Below are positions 35,101-41,941 of a stretch of 64,000 nucleotides of DNA, piece after piece. The translations under genes were made by a program, and so were the position numbers. Numbering within the stretch: the first letter of the stretch is position 1; every line of letters starts with the position of its first letter. The notes under the pieces are model-generated. The model did not search any database, was not told the origin of the DNA, and saw only the letters and a list, made by a program, of their open reading frames with translations. Origin of the DNA: Campylobacter concisus (GTDB taxonomy: Bacteria; Campylobacterota; Campylobacteria; Campylobacterales; Campylobacteraceae); contig NZ_PIRM01000002.1 in assembly GCF_003049735.1 (NCBI RefSeq), forward strand, positions 248,001 to 312,000. The letters are read 5' to 3'.

Positions 35101-35602
35101 TGAAGAGCTAGAAACTGGCACAGACGGACTCATAGTGATCGGCGGCTCGCAGGTGATGAAGTGCTATCTAAACGACGAAGCCAAAACAAGCGAGGTCATC
35201 ACGCATATAGACGGCGTAAGATACTATAAAACTGGCGATAAAGGCCACATCGATGAAAACGGCTTTGTGTTTATCGTCGATAGATACTCAAGATTTGCCA
35301 AGATCGGTGGCGAGATGATAAGCCTTGGAAGCGTCGAAGAAGAGCTTGCAAAGGTGCTTGGAAGCGACGTTGTCTTTAGCAGTGCAAACGTGCCAGATAG
35401 CAAAAAGGGCGAAGCGATCGCGCTTTTAGTAAAAAGTGGCACAGAGCCTGAAAATTTAGAGCAAATTTTAAAAGAGAGCAACTTAGCTCCGATAATGATG
35501 CCAAGCTATATCTTCATCGTTGATGATATCCCAACACTTGCAAGTGGCAAGGTTGATTTTAAGGGCGTAAAAGCTCTAGCGGTCTCACTTTTAGCGGAGT
35601 GA
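32150..35602 (+). CDS. aas: LplT-PlsC-acyl-ACP ligase fusion (lysophospholipid salvage)
   Basis: A 1150-residue fusion. Residues 1-420 form an MFS/LplT-type transporter with 12 helices that would flip lysophospholipids inward. About 430-640 is a PlsC acyltransferase with NHISWID (450-456) and FPEGH (about 520). About 650-1150 is an AMP-forming ligase with SSGSEGEPKG (about 795), YGATETAP, and TGDKGHIDENG. In E. coli, LplT and Aas are two proteins; here one chain would transport, activate and re-acylate. Weak hairpin and T6 at 35601-35620 may terminate it. Confidence 0.9.
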   Translation: MMSLLKVAGFLPYLAIAFLNASVDLAHKITIQNVLLKTYDGDILFILTAVINAMILLPFIFLFSPSSFINDKFAKIKVIRICAIFGVIISVAVLFSYLAGAFGVAFALTLILAAQSAIYSPAKYGIIKALVGPERLGTANGIIQALTIVAILVSSFLFSFIFENLYIQGENSEEILKSVYPIGIFLVIFSSLEAYFAYKLPCIDEKDETNENFDIKKYIRLSYLRENLKEVRSDKNIWLSIAGLSIFWGISQIIIAAFPAHYKAVFNDDSSLAVQAILAASAIGIAFGSYVAGSMSKLHIELGIVPMGAMGIFFSLLFFAFGSSIGVVGLSSFAFGFFGGIFIVPLNAMIQYFAPQKTTGKIMAANNFLQNVSMLLFLAIGIGLVYFEISTTGLFVFTALVCLIGSFYAILQLPHLFTRLLLLPFLKTKYRFFVEGLQNLPQSGGALLLGNHISWIDWLVLQAASPRGIRFVMYRTIYNKWYLKQIFKFFKVIPIGAGASKESIELVRECLKNGEVVALFPEGHISYNGQINEFQKGFELIIRDLEEICIVPFYLRGLWGSSFSRASKFYKDLTSKNGRRDIIVAFGKPITTFINAAKMKQKVLELSFLSWESFISRQKPLTEEWLNNAKEEKFKECVSDSTGLNLSNLKFITAVLVFIKIFKRELKDEKNIGILLPSSSIAAIVNMALLAMGKVSVNLNYTLNVTSLNHALRKADINTVITSSKFLEKLALKGFDLKDAMSGKAKFAEDLSASVSKKEKFLALLTAFFAPTWLIKLCYFRPVSLEDTATILFSSGSEGEPKGIELSHKNLLANIKQISELLNFKKDDVILNSLPVFHSFGLTVTTLMPLCEGIKMVSVPDPTDGATIGKMAARHSASIIFGTSTFFRLYTRNKKLHPLMFQSARMVVAGAEKLKPEIKDEFRLKFGIEIYEGYGATETAPVAAVNMPNILEKESLKELTFNRPGSVGMPLPGTIIKIIDPETLEELETGTDGLIVIGGSQVMKCYLNDEAKTSEVITHIDGVRYYKTGDKGHIDENGFVFIVDRYSRFAKIGGEMISLGSVEEELAKVLGSDVVFSSANVPDSKKGEAIALLVKSGTEPENLEQILKESNLAPIMMPSYIFIVDDIPTLASGKVDFKGVKALAVSLLAE

Positions 35603-35825
35603 GGCACCGCCCTCTTTTTTCGTGATAAAATGCGCCAAAATACTACCCAGATTGCAGTTGCGACTGACATTTGCATAAATCTTGAAATTTTTTGCAAAGA
35701 GTTTTGTATAAAAATTTCTATTGCTTTTTAAATTTGGTGCAATTCGTGCGATTGTTTGCTAAATTCTGCCTTTACAAAATTTTACTAGCAATCATAAAAG
35801 ATGATGCCATATAAATAGCGAATAA
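35603..35825. other. Non-coding stretch between aas and the binding-protein remnant
   Basis: A short GAGG/CCTC hairpin with TTTTTT follows aas. The rest is AT-rich without a gene; part may be the eroded body of the third binding-protein copy or the importer promoter. Confidence 0.45.
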
Positions 35826-35957
35826 ATAGGCTATAAGGTAGAAAAATGTAACAAAGAGCTGCTAATTAAGATAAATTTTGCCCTAAATGAGCTTAGCAAA
35901 GAAGGAGCTTTAAGCGAAATTTCGCTTAAATACTTCGGCAAAGATATTTTTAAATAA
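35826..35957 (+). pseudogene. C-terminal remnant of a third amino-acid-binding protein
   Basis: The frame reads GYKVEKCNKELL...INFALNELSKEG...SEISLKYFGKDIFK and stop. It aligns with the last ~40 residues of the next two genes (ELLEAINKALDELKAEG...SEISMKYFGKDISK). An in-frame TAA at 35823 and absence of the rest show that the gene is a stump left by deletion after tandem duplication. Confidence 0.75.
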
Positions 35958-35966
35958 GGAGAATCA

Positions 35967-36720
35967 ATGAATTTTAAGCCCATTTTTGGCTTGATCGCAG
36001 GTGCTTTTTTTAGCTTTAAATTTAAATGCTTCAACTATCAAAAAAGGCGAACTTATCGTCGCAACTGAAGGTACTTACTCACCTTACTCATTTTACGATG
36101 AAAAGGGCGAGCTAGTAGGATATGACGTAGATATTGCAAGAGCAGTAGCGCAAAAGCTAAATTTAAAAGTCGAGTTTCTAACAGCTCCTTGGGATGCGAT
36201 GCTCGCGGCTTTTGATGCTGGCAAAGCAGATGTTGTGTTTAATCAAGTAAGTATAAATGAGGATAGAAAGAAAAAGTATGGTATGAGCGTGCCTTACACT
36301 ATGCCATATCCGGTAATTGTCGTGCATAAAGACAATAACGACATCAAAAGTTTTGCTGATCTAAAAGGCAAAAAGAGTGTACACTCTGCGACTAGCAACT
36401 GGGCAGCGATAGCCGAGAAAAACGGCGCAACAGTGGTTGTGGCTGATGGCTTTAGCAAAGGCGTGGAGCTTATCATCTCAAAAAGAGCTGATGATACGAT
36501 AAACGATAACGTTACATTTTTTGACTACATCAAACAACGCCCAAATGCGCCACTAAAAATCGCATACACAAGCAACGAGCCGATGCCAACAGCTGCAATC
36601 GTTAAAAAAGGCAACACTGAGCTACTAGAAGCGATAAACAAAGCGCTTGACGAGCTAAAAGCCGAGGGCAAGATAAGTGAAATTTCGATGAAATATTTTG
36701 GAAAAGATATTTCAAAATAA
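35967..36720 (+). pseudogene. Amino-acid ABC transporter binding protein, frameshifted in the signal peptide
   Basis: The mature domain (from 36001) is complete: a periplasmic solute-binding protein of the polar amino-acid family with ATEGTYSPYSFYDEKGELVGYDVDIARAVA at the start and DTINDNVTFFDYI in the second lobe. The natural start is the ATG at 35967 behind AAGGAG, but a T7 run at 36005-36011 shifts the frame. With six T the protein would begin MNFKPIFGLIAGAFLALNLNA, a proper signal peptide. As sequenced, only a GTG at 36001 gives a truncated leader. It may be inactive, phase-variable or a sequencing error. Confidence 0.75.
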
Positions 36721-36729
36721 AGGATTAAA

Positions 36730-37482
36730 ATGAAATTTACAAATTTATTAAAAGTAGTAGCTGTGCTTGCAATGGCTCTAAATTTACAAGCAAAAACTAT
36801 AAAAGACGGCGTGCTAACAGTAGCAACTGAAGGTACTTACGCTCCTTTTACATTTTATAATGATAAAAATGAGCTAGTAGGATACGATGTAGATATCGCA
36901 AGAGCGGTAGCGCAAAAACTAAATTTAAAAGTTGAGTTTCTAACAGCTCCTTGGGATGCGATGCTAGCTGCATTTGACGCTGGTAAGGCCGATGTTGTAT
37001 TTAATCAAGTAAGCATAACTGATGAGAGAAAGAAAAAATATGCTTTTTCAGTGCCTTATACTGTAACATTTGGTGCCATCATCACTAGAAAAGATAATAA
37101 CGACATAAAAAGCTTTGCCGACCTAAAAGGCAAAAAAAATGCCGACTCAGCGACTAGCAACTGGGCAAAAGTCGCCGTAAAATACGGCGCTGAACACGTC
37201 GTAACAGATAGTTTTGCTAAAAGTATGGAGCTTCTTATATCAAGACGCGTAGATGCTGTCGTAAGAGACAACATCGTATTTTACGACTTCATAAAAGAGC
37301 GTCCAAACGCGCCTGTAAAAATAGCTGCCTCACTTGATGAGAAAGACTACACAGCAGCAGCTGTTAAAAAAGACAACGCCGAACTTGCAGAGCAAATTTC
37401 AAATGCTTTAACTGAGCTTTCAAAAGAAGGCAAACTAGAAGCTATCTCAAAAAGCTACTTTGGCAAAGACGTCTCAAAATAA
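36730..37482 (+). CDS. Amino-acid ABC transporter, periplasmic binding protein
   Basis: A 250-residue binding protein with a signal peptide ending after LNLQA (residue 21). Lobe 1 has VATEGTYAPFTFYNDKNELVGYDVDIARAVAQKL, and the hinge and second lobe carry ADSATSNWAKVAVKYGAE and DAVVRDNIVFYDFI. Very similar to the preceding copy over the first lobe and diverged more in the second, so the two may prefer different amino acids. Ligand cannot be told; cystine, Gln, Asp/Glu and Arg are alternatives. Followed by permease and ATPase genes. Confidence 0.88.
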   Translation: MKFTNLLKVVAVLAMALNLQAKTIKDGVLTVATEGTYAPFTFYNDKNELVGYDVDIARAVAQKLNLKVEFLTAPWDAMLAAFDAGKADVVFNQVSITDERKKKYAFSVPYTVTFGAIITRKDNNDIKSFADLKGKKNADSATSNWAKVAVKYGAEHVVTDSFAKSMELLISRRVDAVVRDNIVFYDFIKERPNAPVKIAASLDEKDYTAAAVKKDNAELAEQISNALTELSKEGKLEAISKSYFGKDVSK

Positions 37483-37505
37483 ATTTATAAACCAACAAGG
37501 CAAAA

Positions 37506-38174
37506 ATGGAAAATTTAGATAGAGTGATCGAGCTTGTTTCAAGCTCGACGCTACCGATGATCATTGCACTTTTAAAGGTGACGATCCCGCTTACATTGCT
37601 CTCGTTTTCGCTAGGGCTTGTCATCGCCATTATCACAGCAGTAGTGAGGCTTTCAAATATAAAAATTTTAAAATTTATATTTGCCACCTATGTTTGGATA
37701 TTTCGCGGCACGCCACTTCTCGTGCAGCTTTTTATAGTATTTTATGGGCTTCCTAGCATCGGTGTCACGCTTGATACTTGGAGTGCGGCGACTATCGCAT
37801 TTAGCCTAAACGTGGGTGCTTATGCCTCTGAGTCTGTAAGAGCAGCCATACTTTCTGTGCCAAAAGGTCAGTGGGAGGCTGCCACATCGCTTGGCATGAC
37901 ACACTATCAAATTTTAAAGCGCATCATCGCACCTCAAGCAGTGAGGATCTCGCTACCACCGCTTTCGAACACATTTATAGGCCTTGTTAAAGACACTTCA
38001 CTAGCAGCTTCTATAACGATGGTAGATATGTTTATGGTCGCTCAAAGGATCGCAGCAAGAACCTTTGAGCCACTCATCCTCTACATCCTAGCAGCACTTA
38101 TCTACCTGGTGGTTTGCACACTTTTAACTTATCTTCAATCAAGGCTTGAAAAAGCTGTCTCAAGGTATGTCTAA
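37506..38174 (+). CDS. Amino-acid ABC transporter permease (HisM/GlnP type)
   Basis: A 222-residue inner-membrane permease with five helices. The FRGTPLLVQLF motif (about 65-75) and the EAA loop EAATSLGMTHYQILKRIIAPQAVR (about 121-144) that contacts the ATPase are intact. Its last base pairs overlap the start of the ATPase gene by one base (TAATG-type junction). Confidence 0.92.
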   Translation: MENLDRVIELVSSSTLPMIIALLKVTIPLTLLSFSLGLVIAIITAVVRLSNIKILKFIFATYVWIFRGTPLLVQLFIVFYGLPSIGVTLDTWSAATIAFSLNVGAYASESVRAAILSVPKGQWEAATSLGMTHYQILKRIIAPQAVRISLPPLSNTFIGLVKDTSLAASITMVDMFMVAQRIAARTFEPLILYILAALIYLVVCTLLTYLQSRLEKAVSRYV

Positions 38175-38911
38175 TGGCTATAAATTTTAAAAATATAAGC
38201 AAATCTTACGGCGATCATTTGGTGCTAGATAACATAAATACAAGCTTCAAAGAGGGGCAAACGACCGTGATAGTTGGCTCATCTGGTTGTGGTAAATCAA
38301 CACTTCTTAGATGTATAAATTTACTTGAGATCCCACAAAGTGGCATTTTAGAGGTAGATGATAGAGCTGTAAATTTTAAAGAGAAGCTTAGCTCAAAAGA
38401 GCTTTTAGAAATTCGCAAAAAAACAGGCATGGTTTTTCAAAGCTTTAACCTTTTCCCACACCTAACAGCGCTTCAAAATGTCACCGAAGCTCCGATCTAT
38501 GTTCAAAAAAAGGATAAAAACGAAGCAATAAAAGAGGCAAAAGAGCTTTTAGCTAAAGTGGGGCTTAGCCACAAAGAAGATACCTATCCAAACAGGCTCT
38601 CTGGCGGTCAAGCACAGCGTGTAGCCATCGCTAGAGCACTGGCCGTAAATCCATACTTTTTACTGCTTGATGAGCCTACAAGTGCGCTTGATCCAGAGCT
38701 TGAGGCTGAAGTTTTAAAGGTCATCTTATCTCTTGCAAAAGAGAAAAAGTCTATGATCATTGTCACTCATAATATGAATTTTGCTAGAAAGATAGCTGAT
38801 AGAATTTTATTTTTAGATAAAGGCGTGATCGCATTTGATGGCTTGGTAGATGAGTTTTTCAATAGCCAAAACGAAAGAATAAAAAGCTTTATCTCGGCTA
38901 TGGATATATGA
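38174..38911 (+). CDS. Amino-acid ABC transporter ATPase (GlnQ type)
   Basis: A 245-residue ATPase with Walker A GSSGCGKST (about 35-43), Q-loop VFQSFNLFPH, signature LSGGQAQRVAIARAL, Walker B LLLDEPTSALDPE and switch His in VTHNM. It energises the importer formed with the preceding permease and binding proteins. Last gene of the operon, followed at once by a terminator. Confidence 0.94.
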   Translation: MAINFKNISKSYGDHLVLDNINTSFKEGQTTVIVGSSGCGKSTLLRCINLLEIPQSGILEVDDRAVNFKEKLSSKELLEIRKKTGMVFQSFNLFPHLTALQNVTEAPIYVQKKDKNEAIKEAKELLAKVGLSHKEDTYPNRLSGGQAQRVAIARALAVNPYFLLLDEPTSALDPELEAEVLKVILSLAKEKKSMIIVTHNMNFARKIADRILFLDKGVIAFDGLVDEFFNSQNERIKSFISAMDI

Positions 38912-38913
38912 AA

Positions 38914-38940
38914 ATTTTAGCTAGAAAATCTAGCTAAAAT
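38914..38940. terminator. Bidirectional terminator between the ABC operon and fldA
   Basis: Perfect 12-bp stem (ATTTTAGCTAGA / TCTAGCTAAAAT) with an AAA loop between convergent genes. Confidence 0.88.
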
Positions 38941-38944
38941 TACA

Positions 38945-39436
38945 TTAAGCAAAGTGAGGCTTTATCTGCTCTATCCAAGCTGAAATTCTACCCTCAGTTT
39001 TATCACTTTGGTTGTCAGCATCAAGTGCTAAGCCCACAAATTTTCCATTTCTAACAGCATCAGAGCCATCAAATGTATATCCGTCAGTGCTAACCTCACC
39101 AACTACCTTTGCGCCAGCTTTTACGACCTCATCATAAAGCTTTGCCATGCCGTTACAGTACTCATCAGAGTAGCTCTCGCTATCACCCATGCCAAAAACA
39201 GCGACTGTTTTTCCGCTTAGATTTAGCGCTTTAAAGTCAAACGCATCCCAGTCATCTTGAAGATCGCCACTACCCCAGGTTGATGTACCAAGGATGAGCT
39301 TATCAAAGCTATTTAGTTTTGCTGCGTCTACATCGGCAACGTTTAAAAGCTCATTTTCAAGGCCTAGACCCTCACTTATAAGTTTTGCTGCATCTTCGGT
39401 ATTTCCCATGCTGCTTCCATAAACTATACCTATCAT
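38945..39436 (-). CDS. fldA: Flavodoxin FldA
   Basis: A 163-residue FMN electron carrier. The phosphate-binding loop is GSSMGNTEDAA (residues 8-18) and the isoalloxazine-binding loops carry TSTWGSGDLQDDW and FGMGDSESYSDEYCNGM. Long-chain type. In Campylobacterota flavodoxin accepts electrons from pyruvate oxidoreductase, whose gene lies 2.5 kb away. Last in an operon with two genes upstream; the same order is seen in C. jejuni. Confidence 0.94.
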   Translation of the reverse strand: MIGIVYGSSMGNTEDAAKLISEGLGLENELLNVADVDAAKLNSFDKLILGTSTWGSGDLQDDWDAFDFKALNLSGKTVAVFGMGDSESYSDEYCNGMAKLYDEVVKAGAKVVGEVSTDGYTFDGSDAVRNGKFVGLALDADNQSDKTEGRISAWIEQIKPHFA

Positions 39437-39447
39437 TTTTATCCTTT

Positions 39448-40161
39448 TTAAAAAATTTTACTAATAATCGTATAAGGCACAAGCTTGATCAAACCTCTCG
39501 CATAACAGTGCCTAACCTCAACGTGTCGCCTAAATTCCTCATTTCTAGGAAAAACGATATAAACCATCTCACACTCGTGACCAAGCACACTGACGGCTCT
39601 ATCTATATCGTCGTTTAAATTTCTCATATCATCAAAGCTTACTTTTTTAAAGCTTGGCATGACGCTGAGCAAATTTTTACCATCTTTTTTGACCGAAATG
39701 ACACCACCATTTAGCACGACCTCTTTGTCTTGATGGCGGAGGCGTATTTTATCATAAACAAATTGACAAAACATCTGTGCCGCATCCATGCAAAACTCAA
39801 ATTTCCCACTTACATAAAGCATTTTTATCATCTTTGCAGCCGCCATTTTTGGCTCTTTTGCTATAAATTTGATCTTTGAAAAGTCGCCTTTTAAATAAGC
39901 ATTTATGATGATATTTGATGAAATACAAAAGCGATCTGCTGGCTTAAAATTTAGACATTTTTCGCGAAGTAGGAAATTTATCCTAGCTTCAAAAATTTCT
40001 TTGAAATTTAGAAATTTAGCGTAAGAAAGTGGTATTTTTAGCTCACTTTCTACACCAGAATTATAAAGTGCAATAAAAATTTTTGCACGTGAAAGCCTAT
40101 CAAGCTTTGCAAAAATATTTGGAGTTATTTCGCCAATATCTGATAAAAGCCCGAATTTCAT
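39448..40161 (-). CDS. Conserved hypothetical protein upstream of fldA, 237 aa
   Basis: A 237-residue soluble protein lacking a recognised motif. A homolog sits in the same place beside fldA in C. jejuni. It is basic and hydrophobic in alternation, without a signal peptide; FAKLDRLSRAKIFIALYNSGVE near the start and LSVLGHECEMVYIVFPRNEEFR-like C-terminal strands are visible. It lies between the DUF2325 gene and fldA under a Fur-boxed promoter, so it probably acts in iron or oxidative stress physiology. Confidence 0.65.
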   Translation of the reverse strand: MKFGLLSDIGEITPNIFAKLDRLSRAKIFIALYNSGVESELKIPLSYAKFLNFKEIFEARINFLLREKCLNFKPADRFCISSNIIINAYLKGDFSKIKFIAKEPKMAAAKMIKMLYVSGKFEFCMDAAQMFCQFVYDKIRLRHQDKEVVLNGGVISVKKDGKNLLSVMPSFKKVSFDDMRNLNDDIDRAVSVLGHECEMVYIVFPRNEEFRRHVEVRHCYARGLIKLVPYTIISKIF

Positions 40162-40164
40162 TGA

Positions 40165-40476
40165 TTATTCTTTGCATCCAAATTCCTTATCTAGCCCAAA
40201 GACCTTGCAGTACTCGCAAAATACGCAACTAACGCTTCTTTTTGCACAAACAATTGGAATATTTCTCTTTTTTGCTTGAGTTTTAATAGTCTTCATCGTG
40301 TTGTGGTTTAAAAAACTAGTTAGCATCACCACGCACTCGGTATCTTGAGGGATTGGCTTGCGATTTACGCGGTTTTCATTTCTAGCATCCCAGTGTTCTA
40401 TCTTCTCAGCTCCCAAATCATGTAAAACTGCCTTGATAGGCGTTATCTCATCTGCACCGATAACTAAAACTGACAT
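40165..40476 (-). CDS. DUF2325 protein with C-terminal cysteine cluster
   Basis: A 103-residue protein of the DUF2325 family. Residues 1-75 show a Rossmann-like pattern (VLVIGADEITPIKAVLHDLGAEKI). The C-terminus has cysteines at about 77, 84, 87, 90 and 101 (C-x2-C-x2-C core), which could bind a metal or cofactor. First gene of the Fur-boxed operon; C. jejuni has the same gene order next to katA. Confidence 0.75.
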   Translation of the reverse strand: MSVLVIGADEITPIKAVLHDLGAEKIEHWDARNENRVNRKPIPQDTECVVMLTSFLNHNTMKTIKTQAKKRNIPIVCAKRSVSCVFCEYCKVFGLDKEFGCKE

Positions 40477-40494
40477 AATAAGCTCCTAAAATTT

Positions 40495-40515
40495 ATTCAT
40501 TTTCTGATAATGATT
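40495..40515. promoter_or_regulatory. Fur-like box
   Basis: ATTCATTTTC-T-GATAATGATT is an inverted repeat with two mismatches. Its right half, GATAATGAT, equals the classic Fur half-site. It overlaps the leftward -10 element at 40513-40518, where bound Fur would block RNA polymerase. Confidence 0.65.
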
Positions 40516-40518
40516 ATA
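40513..40518 (-). promoter_or_regulatory. Probable -10 element of the DUF2325-fldA operon
   Basis: The minus strand reads TATAAT here, 37 bases before the DUF2325 ATG, overlapping the Fur-like box. Confidence 0.6.
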
Positions 40519-40608
40519 AGGAAGCTTAACTAAAATTTTTCTTAGTTATGATATTTATTATCACTTATATGTAGAAATTTGTAACGTTTTACTTAGATAT
40601 TTAAACAT

Positions 40609-41772
40609 CTAAATTCTCTTAACCTTAGATACCGTAAACAAAAATATGATAAGTCCGCTTGCGGCAAAAAAACTACCAACATTACCGATATTTTGCTCGC
40701 CAAGATGAACTATCGTTTGATGCCCTATTAGTGCCCCTGCTCCGATGCCTATGTTATAAATAGCCGAAAATATCGCCATTGCGGTATCAGTTGCATTTGA
40801 GGCAAGATTTAGCACTTTTATTTGAAAGCTCATATTTACACCAGCTATGCCAAGCCCCCAAATAAAGGCCAAGACTAGCATTAAAACTTCATTTTTAGCA
40901 ATAAAATTTAACAAAAGCAAGCAACATAAAATAAGCATGATAGAAATTGCAGAAAATGCATTTGGAATAAGCTTATAAAATTTAGAGAAAAGCAGGCTTG
41001 CAACTACGCCAGCAACACCAAATATAAGCAAGAATATTGTGATAAATTTTCCATCAAAGCCACTGATATTTTTTGCAAATGGCTCAATGTAGCTATAGGT
41101 GCTAAAATGCGCGCTTATGATAATTGCAGTTAGTAAAAATACGACCATTAAAAGGCCATTTCTTGCAAGCTCTGGCAAGCTTTTAAGCGAGCCTGAGTTT
41201 TTACTTGGCAGAAGTGGCAAAATTTTATATAGCCAAACTCCAACACCAACAGCAAAAATTCCGATCAGTCCAAAGGTTACACGCCAACCAAGTGCGTCAC
41301 CTAAAATTCTTCCAAGTGGCAGACCAAGTATCATCGCTAGCGATGTACCAAGAGCTAGCAATCCAAGAGCTTGCGAGCTTTTATTTATCGGTGCTAACCT
41401 AACAGCAAGTGAAGCAGTGATAGCCCAAAAAATGGCATGGGCAATAGCTATCATCAACCGAGCAATAATTAAAATTTTAAAATTCCAAGCAAAGGCGCAA
41501 AGCGTATGAGCTACAACAAATACGATAAAAACTTTTAAAAGAAGAGATCTTCGTTCTAAATTTGCAGTTAAAAGCATAAGCGGTAAAGAGAGTATCGTGA
41601 CGCTCCACGCATAAATCGTGATGATAAGGCCGGTATCGGCCGTGCTCATGTCAAAATCTTTCGCAATATCACTTAAAAGTGGCACTGGGACAAACTCAGT
41701 AGTGTTAAATATAAAAGCACAAAAAGCAAGAGCTATAACCCTTAAATAGGCTACCCTATGAACACTTATCAA
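40609..41772 (-). CDS. MFS exporter, SotB/AraJ-like
   Basis: A 387-residue transporter with 12 helices. FNTTEFVPVPLLSDIAKDF near residue 25, the GLIITIYAWSVTILSLPLM helix and the GLPLGRILGDALGWR motif in loop 4-5 match the DHA1 sugar or drug efflux group (SotB, AraJ, YdhP). The substrate is unknown. Divergent from por. A 13-bp palindrome sits just before its start and may be an operator. Confidence 0.82.
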   Translation of the reverse strand: MISVHRVAYLRVIALAFCAFIFNTTEFVPVPLLSDIAKDFDMSTADTGLIITIYAWSVTILSLPLMLLTANLERRSLLLKVFIVFVVAHTLCAFAWNFKILIIARLMIAIAHAIFWAITASLAVRLAPINKSSQALGLLALGTSLAMILGLPLGRILGDALGWRVTFGLIGIFAVGVGVWLYKILPLLPSKNSGSLKSLPELARNGLLMVVFLLTAIIISAHFSTYSYIEPFAKNISGFDGKFITIFLLIFGVAGVVASLLFSKFYKLIPNAFSAISIMLILCCLLLLNFIAKNEVLMLVLAFIWGLGIAGVNMSFQIKVLNLASNATDTAMAIFSAIYNIGIGAGALIGHQTIVHLGEQNIGNVGSFFAASGLIIFLFTVSKVKRI

Positions 41773-41792
41773 ATTTTATCCTTAATTTTTTT

Positions 41793-41805
41793 CATTACGG
41801 TAATG
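41793..41805. promoter_or_regulatory. Perfect palindrome upstream of the MFS gene
   Basis: CATTAC-G-GTAATG, 20 bases upstream of the MFS start, with near-symmetric TT/AA flanks. This is the usual position of an operator for a local repressor. No regulator gene is adjacent. Confidence 0.5.
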
Positions 41806-41852
41806 GAATTTTGCTTAAAGTTAGTAATTCAAAAGGCAAAATCCTCAGAATT

Positions 41853-41873
41853 TATTAATGACATAGATTAATA
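41853..41873. promoter_or_regulatory. Inverted repeat upstream of the por promoter
   Basis: TATTAAT-7-ATTAATA, about 20 bases upstream of the por -10, in or next to the -35 region. A candidate regulator-binding site for por. Confidence 0.45.
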
Positions 41874-41894
41874 GTAGATTTTGGAAACTAGCTC

Positions 41895-41900
41895 TATAAT
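41895..41900 (+). promoter_or_regulatory. Probable -10 element of por
   Basis: TATAAT, 41 bases before the ATG at 41942; AAGGCGG serves as ribosome-binding site. Confidence 0.62.
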
Positions 41901-41941
41901 AAAAGATTTTTAAAAATCGTAAGAAAATTTAAGGCGGAAAA

